Below are positions 46,149-55,979 of a DNA stretch of 64,000 nt, piece after piece. Position 1 is the first letter of the stretch, and every line of letters starts with the position of its first letter. The notes below the pieces were generated by a model. That model saw nothing but the letters and a program-made list of their open reading frames with translations, ran no database searches and was not told the origin of the DNA. The DNA is from Thraustochytrium sp. TN22 (Eukaryota; Sar; Bigyra; Thraustochytrida; Thraustochytriidae), in assembly GCA_013306675.1 (NCBI GenBank), contig JABLUY010000042.1, positions 62,001-126,000 of the forward strand. Direction: 5' to 3'. The translations under genes were made by a program, and so were the position numbers.

Positions 46149-47351
46149 ATGGCAGCGCGCGCGGCGGCAGCTGGGGCGGCGGCGGCGGCGACGGCGGCGA
46201 CGGCGGCAGCGCGGAGGCCGGGCGGCATGGCGGCAGAGGCCGCGGCCCGCGCGGGGCCGGCGCCGGAGCTGGCGGTGGCGCCCATGATGGCGTGGACCAC
46301 GCGGCACCAGCGCGTGCTGGCCAGGTCGCTGGCGCCGCGCACCACGCTGTGGACGGAGATGGTGGTGGACCAGACCGTGGTGCACTGCGGGGAGAGGCTC
46401 GTGGACCACTACGGCCACGCGGACTGCGAGCACCCGCTGGTGCTGCAGCTTGGCGGCAACAACGTGGACGCCATGCGCCGCAGCGCAGCGCTCGCGCAGG
46501 AGTGGGGTTTCGACGAGATCAACCTCAACGTAGGTTGCCCCAGCAAGACCGTCGCGCAGAAGAACTCCTTCGGAGCCAGCCTTATGCTCAAGCCCGACCT
46601 CGTGCGCGCCATCGTCACCTCCATGCAGGCCGTCACGCAGGTGCCCGTCACCGTCAAGTGCCGCCTGGGCGTCGACGACTGCGACGACTACGCCTTTCTG
46701 CACGACTTCGTCGCTGCCATTCCGGAGTGCGACCACTTCATCGTGCACGCGCGCAAGGCGCTGCTCAACGGCATCGGCACCAAGCAGAACCGCTCCGTGC
46801 CGCCGCTCATGTACGACCGCGTCTACCAGCTCTGCAAGGACTTCCCCGACAAGCGCTTTACGCTCAACGGCGGCCTTGCCACCGTCGAGGACGTGCGCAC
46901 CGTGCTCGACACCGAGCCCCGCCTGCACGGCGTCATGATCGGCCGCGCTGCCTACCGCAACCCCTGCCTCCTCACGCGCCTCGAGTACGAGATCCTCGGC
47001 AACACCGACGTCGCGTCGCTCACGCGCCGCCACGTCTTCGACAACTATGCCGCCTACGCTGTGGACATGGCCAGCAAGGGCTTCTCGCCGCGCGACCTCC
47101 TCGCGCCGCTCGCCTGTCTCTTCACGGACCAGCCCTACAGTAAGCAGTTCCGCCGCACTCTGCTCACTAGCGACAAGCCCAAGGGCGTCAGCTTCCCGCC
47201 CATCGAGGAGGCGCTGCGCGCCGCCAGCGAGCTCATTAGCGACGAGGTCTTCGACCGTCCCATCGTCGAGCCGCCCGCCGCCGCACTCCCGCGCGCCATC
47301 GATACGCAGCCCGAGGACGCCAGCGACCAGGCCACCTCTGCCGCCGCCTAA
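46149..47351 (+). CDS. tRNA-dihydrouridine synthase, DusA type
   Basis: About 400 residues; an FMN-dependent enzyme that reduces U20/U20a of tRNA to dihydrouridine. Family strings: VAPMMAWTTRHQRVLAR, VLQLGGNN, INLNVGCPSKTV with the catalytic Cys of the GCP motif, VTVKCRLGVDD, FIVHARKALLNG, NGGLATVED and MIGRAAYRNP (FMN phosphate). It follows the DusA pattern rather than eukaryotic Dus1-4, so a bacterial or organellar origin is likely. The start is uncertain: Met 46098, 46149 and 46227 are in frame, and the Ala-rich leader before VAPMM could be an organelle transit peptide. The tail past about residue 350 is Ala/Pro/Asp-rich and less conserved. Confidence 0.9.
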   Translation: MAARAAAAGAAAAATAATAAARRPGGMAAEAAARAGPAPELAVAPMMAWTTRHQRVLARSLAPRTTLWTEMVVDQTVVHCGERLVDHYGHADCEHPLVLQLGGNNVDAMRRSAALAQEWGFDEINLNVGCPSKTVAQKNSFGASLMLKPDLVRAIVTSMQAVTQVPVTVKCRLGVDDCDDYAFLHDFVAAIPECDHFIVHARKALLNGIGTKQNRSVPPLMYDRVYQLCKDFPDKRFTLNGGLATVEDVRTVLDTEPRLHGVMIGRAAYRNPCLLTRLEYEILGNTDVASLTRRHVFDNYAAYAVDMASKGFSPRDLLAPLACLFTDQPYSKQFRRTLLTSDKPKGVSFPPIEEALRAASELISDEVFDRPIVEPPAAALPRAIDTQPEDASDQATSAAA

Positions 47352-47754
47352 TGTCGCAGTTGTGCTCCTCGCATGAGAGCCCCTTCTTCGAGTCCACGTC
47401 CGAGTGCGAGTGCGAGTGCGAGTGCGAGTCCAAGTACGAGTTCTAGTGCAAGCGCAGGTGCGAGTCAGAGTCAGCGTCTGCGTCCGAGCCGGAGTCCGAG
47501 TCTGACTGTGAGTGAAAAACCCAGGCTCCTCCAGGTGTCGGGTGGTCAGGTCCGCCAGCCCCTGCACTTGAGGGAAAATCCCAGGCTCCCTGCACAGCGT
47601 CACCCACCCTCGCGTGCATTGCCGATCACGACGCGCGCGCGCGCGCGCGGGGGCATCGCGCCGCGCCACGCAACCGCGCGCTCGACGCGCGCGAGCGGCG
47701 TGTGGCCGCGCCCGCGTCGCCCGCGTCGAGCGCGAGCGTGCGGCAAAGGAAAGG
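47352..47754. other. Spacer downstream of the DusA-like gene with GAGTGC repeats
   Basis: About 400 bases. (GAGTGC)n-type tandem repeats fill 47399-47470, and a TGACTGTGA lies at 47503-47511 in the sense of the upstream gene. A CCCAGGCTCC pair (47519 and 47580) is also seen. No gene is supported. Confidence 0.5.
47399..47440. repeat. (GAGTGC)n repeat
   Basis: Five near-perfect GAGTGC units degrading into GAGTCC and GAGTTC variants, in the 3' region of the DusA-like gene. Confidence 0.8.
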
Positions 47755-48504
47755 ATGGCTCAAGATGGCCACGCGCCGCCACGGCGCCGCCCCCTCCGCG
47801 TGAAACGCTCGGCCGGCGCCGCGGGCCGGCGGGCAGCCAGGCGGGCTGGCAGGCGCGGAAGGGCCGGCAGGCCCTTGGGACGCTCCGCCGCCTCTGCCGC
47901 GCCCGCTGCCACCGCGCGCGCCGCAGCAGGGGTCGCTGCTGCGCAGACCGCGCAGGCCGCGCAGACTGCGCAGACTACGCAGACCGTGCAGGCTGCACAG
48001 AGGCGAGCAAGGGCGGGCGGGCACCCTCGGGGCGGAACCGGCGCGATGGTACAGAGCTTGGCCGTCGCTGTGAGCGCGCAAGGCTCTCGCGCGGAGGTCC
48101 TCGCCGATGAGACCCTCGCAGACGAGCGAGACGCGGTGCAAGCTGCCTCGGTGGCGCTGTTGCGGAGCGTGCCGCTGGAGCTCGTGCATCACACGGCGCA
48201 GTTCCTGGACGGCCGCGACCTCGTGCGCCTGTCCATGTGCTCGACGGCGGCCCGGTCCATGGTGAGCGCCTGGACGCTACTGTGGCGCCGCCAGGTGCTC
48301 GCCTTCGAGCTTGGGCCCGAGGCGGAGCTAGTCTTGCGCGGGGAGCACGCGATGGACTGGCCCGCCATTTATGCGCGCCTGTGGTGCCACGAGAACAAGC
48401 TATGCGTGCACTGTGCGCAGCCCTGTGAGCGGCCCGAGCTGCCCACCAAGGTGCTCAAGACGGCCAGGCCTCTCTGCCTGTGGGCGAAGCGCCTCTCAGC
48501 ATGA
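47755..48504 (+). CDS. F-box-like domain protein
   Basis: About 249 residues from Met 47755 (MAQDGHAPP). Residues about 5-90 are basic and Ala/Arg-rich, with a degenerate AQTAQ repeat near 60-85. Residues about 125-175 form an F-box-like helix bundle (LLRSVPLELVHHTAQFLDGRDLVRLSMCS...MVSAWTLLWRRQV), the Skp1-binding part of ubiquitin ligases. The C-terminus has a Cys/His cluster (CHENKLCVHCAQPCERPEL) that could bind one metal. No substrate-binding repeat follows, so the target is unknown. Starts at 47614 and 48046 are also possible; 48046 would give just the conserved half. Confidence 0.6.
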   Translation: MAQDGHAPPRRRPLRVKRSAGAAGRRAARRAGRRGRAGRPLGRSAASAAPAATARAAAGVAAAQTAQAAQTAQTTQTVQAAQRRARAGGHPRGGTGAMVQSLAVAVSAQGSRAEVLADETLADERDAVQAASVALLRSVPLELVHHTAQFLDGRDLVRLSMCSTAARSMVSAWTLLWRRQVLAFELGPEAELVLRGEHAMDWPAIYARLWCHENKLCVHCAQPCERPELPTKVLKTARPLCLWAKRLSA

Positions 48505-48719
48505 CGTTATTTGAGCTCGCTGGCCCAGCCCAACATGTACATTCATGTGAACATCTTCAACCTGTTTCTCCCTCCAACTTAGGAGGTACGAGTAGAGATC
48601 ACGTTCGTCCGAACCGAGCCGAGTTGAGTTGAGCCGAGGCGGCCTAACTTGTCGCCAGTCGCCACAACACGCTTGTTTGTCTTGTTCCCTTTCCTCTCAA
48701 ACTTTGGACTTGATGTCGG

Positions 48720-51700
48720 TCACTCCGCAGATGCGGCTCTTGGGGCGTGGAGTCCCATGCCAGACAGACAAGCATAGTGCACCACGGCGCCGCCCGGAAG
48801 GCGCGCAAGGGCCTGGTCGGCGGCAAAGTGACGCTTGCACTGCGGGTTGGCACAGACTGTTGAGGGCGTCACGAGTGCATACTGGCAGCGCAAGGAGGCC
48901 AGCGCCTGGCGCGCAGCCACCTCCTCCTTCTTGAGAAGCTGCTTAACGACCTGCGTGTCGCGCACGCGGGACTCGCGAAATCGAAAGGTGGCCCGCAGCA
49001 CCGCCTCAAGGTCCGCGAGCGGGACGTCCTCCGGCAAGAGGTCTAATACCTCGCCCACGTCGACCTCGCGCGGGTGCCGCCCCGCCACGCGGAGCGCCTC
49101 CTTGACGCGGCCCGCCGCGATCATTGCGCGCACCAGGAGCACAAAAACGCGCTCGCTGCCCTCGTCGCCCGAGGCGTAAATGCGAGCGCAGTAGGCCTCA
49201 GCGCGGTCCAAGGAGTCCAGGTCGTCGACATAAATGCGCAGCGCGTCCTCGTGGCGGCCCAGCCGGCTCAGCACCATCGCGTACGCCGTGTAGTGTTGTG
49301 AGTTCTTGAGCTGCGCCACCACAGCCGCGGCCTTGTAGTGCTTGCTTGTCTGGAGAAAGGCGCGCAGGCGCTCCTCGGCGTCCTCCGTGGGGCGGCTGGC
49401 AGAGCGCAACTGGTCGATCTGCCGCATGTACAGTGCCGGGAGGCGGTCGTGCACGGCGGAAGACGCGTCGCGCCGCTCTGCGATCTGGTACTCCAAGTAC
49501 GCAATCGCGATGGGCTGCTCAATGGCGTCCCCGGCGGCCATGGCGTCTTCCCAGGCGCGCGCGTCCAAGGCCTCGAGACGTGCCGCCACCTCCTCCACGG
49601 GAAGTGGCTCCACCTGGGGCGGCGTCACGAAGATCTTCAGCGCATCTTCCACGACGCACGCGTTGACGACCCACTCCGCAAAGCTAAGCACGACATGCTT
49701 GTGGCCGGCTCCGAGGCGCCGCAGGTACTCGATCGTACGTGCGACGTAGGGCGAGTCGGCCGCGAGACCGGACCGTGGCATGGCGCGGCGCCCACCGGCC
49801 TGCACCGGAAGCACGCCGCCCTCGTTCTGCTCGAGTCTGTGCAGCCAGCGCAGCGCGTTCTCATGGAGCCCCTTGCCAAAGTACAGCCAGAGCAGCGACT
49901 CCCAGGACTCCGGGTATTGGAGCAGGAGCTGCTCGCAGCGCTCCACGGAGCACCAGTTGCGCTCCCGCAAGAAGCGCACGCGCTGGTCCAGCACGTGCGC
50001 CAACATGGCGCGCATCTCAGTGGCCTCCTGTGCCGAGGGCTGCGAGGGCGACCCGGGCGGTGCCCGACGGCCTTGGGCACCTCCCGCAGAAGCTCGGCTT
50101 GAGGCGAAGGTTCCGGCGAGCGCGTCGCCCAGCACAAAAGCACGCAGGATGAGGTCGTCCACCGCGGCGAGAGTCTCCTGCACGAGGCTGTCGATCGCCT
50201 CTGCCTGGGACCGCGACGCAACCTCGGCGTCGGACGCGGCTCCGGCCGGAGCCGAGAGGCTCTCGCGCAGAGCGAGAAGCTCCCGCCGATACTCGAGCGA
50301 GTATGGCAAGAACACGACCAGGAGCGCCCTTGCGAAGAGCGCCCCGCGCATCTCACTGAGGTCTTCCGTTGACTCCACGATGGCACCCTGCACCACGGCG
50401 TCCGGATCTGCCACGCTCACCGCCAATCCAGGCGCCGCGACCAGGCCAGGCTCCCCCGCGCGCCGCGCCTGCTGGTAGGCGCGGAGGAGCGTGGTGAGCT
50501 CCTCACGCATGTCCGCCAAGTTGAGTGAGGTGGTCACCGCGGCCTCCTGCGCGTCAAACAGCTCCGTGCGCGCGAACAGCAGCATGACGAACTCAAAGGA
50601 GAGGCGGCCGGTGTCGCGCGCGCTTTCCAAGAGCTGCTGCGCACGGGCAAAATCGCGACGCGGCGCACAGTCGCAAAAGTAGCTCAGCGCGGCGCGCGCG
50701 CGCGCGTCCGCCTGCAGGAGAGCCACGCCGTCGACATCGAGCCCCGCACCAGGGTACGTCGAGGGCGGGGAGCCCGGTAGGGAGTCCCAGGCCGCCCAGC
50801 CGGCCGCGTCGCAGAGCTCCAGGGCGCAAGCCAGCTTCTGTTCGTCAGGCGGGCCGCCCAGGACGTCGTGGACAACCTCCGGCAACGGGCGCATCGACAG
50901 AATGTGGATGGCCTTCTCGCTTGCGCAGAAGATGGCGCTGGCCCGCGACTGCGAGTCCGGTGCAGAGCTGATCGGGTCCGAGGTCTTGGCCAAGAGCATG
51001 CAGCCGCTTATGCGCACTGTCTGGAAGCGGCGGCAAGTCGAGGCGAGATGCACCTCGATGCCGCGCACGAGGAGGCCGACGATGAAGGGCTGGCAGGTTC
51101 CGACAGCGATGGGCACATCACTCCACGCGATGCACTCGCCCGAATCCGCGCTCGCCCCCGGACGCACCTCGCGGTCTCTGGCCGCCCTCCCTGCGCGCGA
51201 CGGGAGGCCGTCAAAGCCGACAAAGTAGCCCTGGTTGTCCCTGCACATGAGCAGCTCGCCGTGCGCCGCGGCAGGCCCCCTCACGTCGCTGTCCTCATTG
51301 CCATCGCGCGATGGCTCTGAGGCGGCGTTTTGCGGCTGCGGCTGCTGCTGCTGCTGCCCCCCTCGCCCTAGCTGCACGGCCGCCGATCTGCGCACGGTCG
51401 TCATGAGTGGCTGCTTGCGCGCGCCAGTGCGCATGCGCGGCTGCTTGCGCTCCTCACCGGTCCGCACGTCAAAGAAGGCGTAGTCTTTGGCGAAGCCGAC
51501 GCAGACCTGCGCGGGCCCGGCCCACCGGACCGCGCGCACAGTCTCTGCGACGGGGATGTCGTGGAGCACTCGGAAATGGCCGGCGCCCGCGGCGCCGGGC
51601 GCCGGGCGCCGGGCGCGTGGGTCCTCATAAGCGAGGACCACGATGCGGCGCTCAAGCGCCACGCAGATCTGGTCGCTCTCAGCGCTCACGGCGAAGGCCA

Positions 51701-52229
51701 CGACGCTGCGCACCGCGGCTGGCGCCAGCCCAGTCCGCATGGCCTCAGTTGGGCCGGGCGCAACGGGCTGTAGAAGCGGGTCGCCGCCGAAGCGGTGGGC
51801 CACGAGCTCGCCGTCGCTGACGCTGAGCAGGACTTGCCAGCGCTCCACGAAGCGCAGCATGCGCACGGGCTTCCTGGCCGCGTTGAAGCGCTTGAGGGTC
51901 GCGCGCGTGCGCAGCGCCGCCGTCGCACCGCGGAGGTCGGCCTTGTGGCGGTCATCATCCGGCCGCAGCGCGTCGTAGACGACGAGCTGGCCGTCGGCAA
52001 AGCCCACGAAGAGCGTGATCTCCTCATCGGCGCCTGCGACCTCGCTCGCCGCCGTCGCAGCGGGCCGCGTGTAGACGGCGAGCCCCTCGATGCGGGCGTC
52101 GAGGCTCGGCTGCAGCGAGTCCGCCGAGAAGCAGGCCACCTGCGCGGGCTGCGCGCTCGCGCCGGGCGCCGCCGCCGCGGCGGCGGCGGCGGAGGCGGCG
52201 GCGCTCACGCCTGCCACGCCGCCCAGCAT
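48720..52229 (-). CDS. Vps39/TRAP1-family tethering subunit (HOPS/CORVET)
   Basis: About 1169 residues, the length expected for Vam6/Vps39 or Vps3/TGFBRAP1. These proteins bind Rab GTPases and tether membranes in endosome-to-vacuole fusion. The first third is a CNH/beta-propeller-like region (EITLFVGFADGQLVVYDAL, LLSVSDGELVAHRF). The rest is a clathrin-repeat-type helical solenoid with ALRIYVDDLDSLDRAEAYC. The last 60 residues carry the family zinc-finger remnant: TPSTVCANPQCKRHF and RLPGGAVVHYACL. Met 52229 (MLGGVAGV) is the first true ATG. Alternative: Vps11/18-like, but the GGAVVHYAC ending argues for Vps39/TRAP1. Confidence 0.82.
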   Translation of the reverse strand: MLGGVAGVSAAASAAAAAAAAPGASAQPAQVACFSADSLQPSLDARIEGLAVYTRPAATAASEVAGADEEITLFVGFADGQLVVYDALRPDDDRHKADLRGATAALRTRATLKRFNAARKPVRMLRFVERWQVLLSVSDGELVAHRFGGDPLLQPVAPGPTEAMRTGLAPAAVRSVVAFAVSAESDQICVALERRIVVLAYEDPRARRPAPGAAGAGHFRVLHDIPVAETVRAVRWAGPAQVCVGFAKDYAFFDVRTGEERKQPRMRTGARKQPLMTTVRRSAAVQLGRGGQQQQQPQPQNAASEPSRDGNEDSDVRGPAAAHGELLMCRDNQGYFVGFDGLPSRAGRAARDREVRPGASADSGECIAWSDVPIAVGTCQPFIVGLLVRGIEVHLASTCRRFQTVRISGCMLLAKTSDPISSAPDSQSRASAIFCASEKAIHILSMRPLPEVVHDVLGGPPDEQKLACALELCDAAGWAAWDSLPGSPPSTYPGAGLDVDGVALLQADARARAALSYFCDCAPRRDFARAQQLLESARDTGRLSFEFVMLLFARTELFDAQEAAVTTSLNLADMREELTTLLRAYQQARRAGEPGLVAAPGLAVSVADPDAVVQGAIVESTEDLSEMRGALFARALLVVFLPYSLEYRRELLALRESLSAPAGAASDAEVASRSQAEAIDSLVQETLAAVDDLILRAFVLGDALAGTFASSRASAGGAQGRRAPPGSPSQPSAQEATEMRAMLAHVLDQRVRFLRERNWCSVERCEQLLLQYPESWESLLWLYFGKGLHENALRWLHRLEQNEGGVLPVQAGGRRAMPRSGLAADSPYVARTIEYLRRLGAGHKHVVLSFAEWVVNACVVEDALKIFVTPPQVEPLPVEEVAARLEALDARAWEDAMAAGDAIEQPIAIAYLEYQIAERRDASSAVHDRLPALYMRQIDQLRSASRPTEDAEERLRAFLQTSKHYKAAAVVAQLKNSQHYTAYAMVLSRLGRHEDALRIYVDDLDSLDRAEAYCARIYASGDEGSERVFVLLVRAMIAAGRVKEALRVAGRHPREVDVGEVLDLLPEDVPLADLEAVLRATFRFRESRVRDTQVVKQLLKKEEVAARQALASLRCQYALVTPSTVCANPQCKRHFAADQALARLPGGAVVHYACLSGMGLHAPRAASAE

Positions 52230-52567
52230 CGCGTGCGGTGCGAGCAACCGCGGCAGCTGCGAGCAGTCGGGTTTGATGATGTGAGTGACCTCTCAGAGGC
52301 CGGCTGTCATCTGTCACAGAGCGGAGCCTTGGAAGGAAAAGAGGAGCAGAAACGCAACATCAGTGACAGCTGTTCAATTCAAGAAGAACGACCAACAAGA
52401 AGAGTCAGAAAATTATTGTCCGTGCGCATCTTAAGTTAGCACATGCCCGAGAATATCCAAAACGACGCTACGTGACCGTGCGCCACGCGACGAGGCGGTC
52501 GAGGTCCGATCAGATTCGAGCATTGACCAAAAAAGCCTTGGAACCTGGAGCCTCATGAATCCATCCA
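52230..52567. other. Spacer upstream of the Vps39-like gene
   Basis: About 340 bases between two minus-strand genes, with lower GC than average (52370-52450). It serves as promoter of the Vps39-like gene and 3' region of the membrane protein. No gene is seen. Confidence 0.45.
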
Positions 52568-54799
52568 TCATCGTAGCAGGATCTGCTGCGGTGTTCGGCC
52601 ATTCCAGTTGGGAAATGGAAAGTCCTGCACGTAGGCCGGTATCTTGGCACGGTTCTCATAGCAGGGCACGATGGTGTCCGCACTCACGAGCACGGCGAGG
52701 TAAAGCTGGCGGCGAATGAGGAAGTGAGTGAGCCTCTCTGGTGATATGAAAAGGGCCCCGAGCCGTGCTAAGAGATACACGTCGAGAGAGAGCAGTAGCA
52801 CGCCCCACATGGCGAGGTTGTCCTCGATGAGCGAGCTGAAGTGAAAGAAGGAGCCAAAGACGGTACGCGCAGGCGCGGCCCAGATGCGAGCAAAGCGCGA
52901 GGTGGTCCTCGACTCGAAGGCCAGGGCGCGCTCGTAATTGCTCATGAGCGTCGATGTACCAGGCAATGACGGGAGTGAGTTGTTGGAGAAAGACCTGCTG
53001 TTGGCCAGGCCGCCTGGGCGACGGGTGGACGGGACGATACTGTTCGTTGACCTGGGCTTGCGGCGTACGTGGAAAGATGTATACAGTGAGAGCATCCCTT
53101 CGGCAAGGATGAAGATCGTCATGGTAAAGCCCACAGGTCTCCAAAAGAGCCACGCGCTCAGCTCAAGCCCGGAGAGGCTCATGGGCCGGAGCAAGAGCCA
53201 GGGTGCGTTCAGGCAGCCCGCCGCAGAGCCGCACGAGAGCTCGCAGGTGGTCGGGATTAGCTGGCCCAGCAGTATGCAGCGCTGGTAAACCTCTGTGTAG
53301 ATTGAGTCCCCTAAGACAGGCACGCTCGGCAGCGCGTAGAGGAAGATCATCACTCCGGAGCTACTGTATCGAACATTGGCAATGGATGCGATCATGCCCA
53401 TCACAACAGCGACGACGCAGGCGATAGAGATCGAGGCTGCGGTAATAAACTTTGCCGTCTCCATCTCGCCCAGGAGTACCATCCCGATGTACGCTTGTGC
53501 GCTCATGAGCGAAAAGATACACAGGGTATACAGAGACACAGACGGTGCCGTGATGAGGCTGCCCACAATCTCCGCCCGAATGCTGATGTGCTGGTTGTAG
53601 AGCGTGGTTCCGGTGAAGAGCAGCTGCGAGAGGAGGGCGCGCGCCAGCGTATGGACGAAGACGATCGCAGTAGATCCAACGAGGACTACATCTTGCCAGC
53701 GACCCAGCGCCACGCTAGCATTCGATTGCAGGTACGTGGCGATGCGGGTCCCGATTTCTAAAGAAACGGAACTCGGCCCGACTCGCGGCGGCCAAATCTC
53801 GTCCGGGCCCAGCAGAATGTTGGTAAGGACTTCACGGCTGTTGGCGCTGCCAAAGCCGTAGCTATTCTGCGTCTCAATGCCTGCGCCGTAGGAGTTTTCG
53901 CTACGTACGCCGGGGTCCCACTCCCCAAAGCAACCTTCCTCGCAGAATCCATCGTCACCGAAGAGGTCACACCAATAGCCGAGACGTCCCTCCGAGCTTC
54001 CCCCGACGCTTGGCAGGAAGCACTTATGCGGCCCTGCGACTCGGAGCATTCCATTTTCGCTAAGATAACCAACGTATGGTAACGTTGTGGTCACGAAGTG
54101 CACAGCCATAAGAGCCGCCGACTCGTTGGCTGCAAAGAGAACCAACGAGTGCGGTGCTGCGTCAAGGACCGGAACTCTGGCCACCGCCTCTCCTTCGCTG
54201 CTCATAAAGTCCGTGAGCACGTGCATGGGCAGGGATTGAGCTGTGGAGCTCACGTGCTCGTAGCTGCCGAGGAGGAAGCGAATCAGGTAGCTCACCATGG
54301 CCATGACGAGAAGCAGCATGCCCACGTTCATGGACCCGACGATCCAGGATATGGTCCGCTTGTAGCGTTTGTGCCAAGGGAGCTTCCGCAGTATCTTCCT
54401 ACGACTCTTGCGTTTGCGCCGCTGCTCGGCTCGCTCGGAAATGCCCGCGTTGAGTGGCTTGTTGCGCGTCGTGCTCGCCTTGCGCGTCGAGTCCTGCTTG
54501 TTCAGCCCTTGAGGACCATCAGGTCTCAGGCTGGGTGTGTCCGAGTTGCTGCGCCCAAAGGGCCACCTCCCTCCAATGCGCATTGCCAGCGTCCTGCGCT
54601 TGGTGGGTGGCTCGATATCCAGCGCCGTGTATAGGTCCTTCCCCTGCAGCCCCTGGCTGCGCAGGTCCGCTAGCTCCCGCTCCCACCCGTTCACGCCTGT
54701 GCTGCTGCGCCGCTCCTTGGACCTGCGCCTAATCATGGTGTTGCGCAGGTTCGTGCTCTCCGGCACGGGCGCGGTGATCTGCACCAGCGGCCGCTTCAT
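52568..54799 (-). CDS. Multipass membrane protein of unknown function
   Basis: 743 residues from Met 54799 (MKRPLVQIT). I do not recognise the family. The N-terminal 145 residues are basic and Ser/Thr-rich (cytosolic), ending RKILRKLPWHKRYKR before TM1 (about 150-178). A loop of about 190 residues follows, with several cysteines (CFLPS, YWCDLFGDDGFCEEGCFG) and N-glycosylation sites, likely luminal or extracellular. Six more hydrophobic stretches lie between about 375 and 700. A repeated NSYG(A/F)G string lies in the loop. Third-position GC is lower than in most neighbours. It could be a channel or receptor-like protein, without firm support. Confidence 0.7.
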   Translation of the reverse strand: MKRPLVQITAPVPESTNLRNTMIRRRSKERRSSTGVNGWERELADLRSQGLQGKDLYTALDIEPPTKRRTLAMRIGGRWPFGRSNSDTPSLRPDGPQGLNKQDSTRKASTTRNKPLNAGISERAEQRRKRKSRRKILRKLPWHKRYKRTISWIVGSMNVGMLLLVMAMVSYLIRFLLGSYEHVSSTAQSLPMHVLTDFMSSEGEAVARVPVLDAAPHSLVLFAANESAALMAVHFVTTTLPYVGYLSENGMLRVAGPHKCFLPSVGGSSEGRLGYWCDLFGDDGFCEEGCFGEWDPGVRSENSYGAGIETQNSYGFGSANSREVLTNILLGPDEIWPPRVGPSSVSLEIGTRIATYLQSNASVALGRWQDVVLVGSTAIVFVHTLARALLSQLLFTGTTLYNQHISIRAEIVGSLITAPSVSLYTLCIFSLMSAQAYIGMVLLGEMETAKFITAASISIACVVAVVMGMIASIANVRYSSSGVMIFLYALPSVPVLGDSIYTEVYQRCILLGQLIPTTCELSCGSAAGCLNAPWLLLRPMSLSGLELSAWLFWRPVGFTMTIFILAEGMLSLYTSFHVRRKPRSTNSIVPSTRRPGGLANSRSFSNNSLPSLPGTSTLMSNYERALAFESRTTSRFARIWAAPARTVFGSFFHFSSLIEDNLAMWGVLLLSLDVYLLARLGALFISPERLTHFLIRRQLYLAVLVSADTIVPCYENRAKIPAYVQDFPFPNWNGRTPQQILLR

Positions 54800-55979
54800 C
54801 TTCTCGCCTCGCACCCCGTTGGGAGGCCCGCAAGCGAGGCCGGCGCGCGCGCAAGCGCGACCAGCGCCGGCCTGGCTCGGTTCTTGCCTGCTCGGTTCTT
54901 GCCTGCCACCGGCAATCGCCGCGGTGACAGCACCTCACTGTCAGGCCAGCGCGGGCGGGGCGGGCAGAGCAGGGCAGCAGTGTACTGTTACGCGCCTGGC
55001 TGTGTGCGCCACGGCCCGGGTGCCACGGCCCCCGTCGCTACAGCGAGTCTTGTGACCAGCCTCAGTGGTGGAGCACTGGCACTACTGATTTGACCGGTGG
55101 CACGGCACGGCACGACGACGCAGCACTGCGCGATGAACGCTCGTTGAAAGCCACGCTGGAACGCGCCAGCAATGCAGAGCGCGACAACCTGGCTTGGCTA
55201 ACGCGCTCCAGTGCAACACGATTTGTGTCGTTTCGCTTCGCTTCGCACAGCTCGGTTGCGGGTGCGGGCCTGTGCAGCAGCTTCAGAGTCGCCCAAGTGC
55301 GGTTGCCTCACCGGCTCTGTTCAGAGGCTCAAGATCAAACGCTCCGTAAGACTTCATGAGTTGCAGGAGCACGAGCGTCGGATTAGTTGTGAAATTGGCA
55401 GCTCTTGCTTTTGCCCTCGATGCCGTCGATCATGGCCACGCAGCACGAAAACGAAAGAAAGCAGTCTTAGGTTGAGCCGGACTGGTAAGCGGACGCCAAG
55501 ACTCTCGTCCTCCGTTTGGCCGTTCTCGGACCGACTGATGATTAGCAAGCCTTGAGACATGCGTGTGCCGCCGTCTCACAAGTATCAGCCTATGCACGGC
55601 GGGTTTGGGTTTGCTCGATTTCCCCACCACTTCGGAGGACAGTTGAACCAAAACCAAGACCAAAAGGTGGCGTCAAAGCTTGGCGGAGTGTGGTACTCTC
55701 ATGGCGCTCACATGGCTTGGCAAAGGTGGTGGCGCTCACATGACTAGGCGAAGGTCGCAATCACATGTCAATCAAACTTGTTTTGCTATCTGTCACCTGC
55801 TGCGTGCCAGTGAGCACGTGCTTATGTGCAATGTGTATGTGTGTATGCAGCTTGATTGCTTGGGTCCTCGCAACCACTAGATCAGATGACCGATGCGCGG
55901 CATGGCGCACACCATAAACGTCAAAGGTCCGAGACGAAGGTTTTTTTTTCGGAGGGAACAGTTTTGCGACTCCTTCTCT
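54800..55979. other. Spacer of lower GC between the membrane protein and the PHAX gene
   Basis: About 1.2 kb, among the least GC-rich stretches here. A minus-sense TGACAGTGA (54935-54943) lies upstream of the membrane protein. A 62-codon frame (55559-55747) ends in a duplicated 27-base segment (copies near 55699 and 55726: TGGCGCTCACATG); its codon bias is weak, so I do not call it a gene. Confidence 0.45.

Noticed and set aside
46510-46580. Apparent loss of a catalytic Cys in the DusA-like enzyme (GASLM instead of GACLM)
   Set aside because: The catalytic cysteine of this family is the one in the GCP motif, which is present.
45993-47669. Upstream extension of the RRP45 frame
   Set aside because: It lies antisense to the DusA-like gene, whose family motifs are clear.
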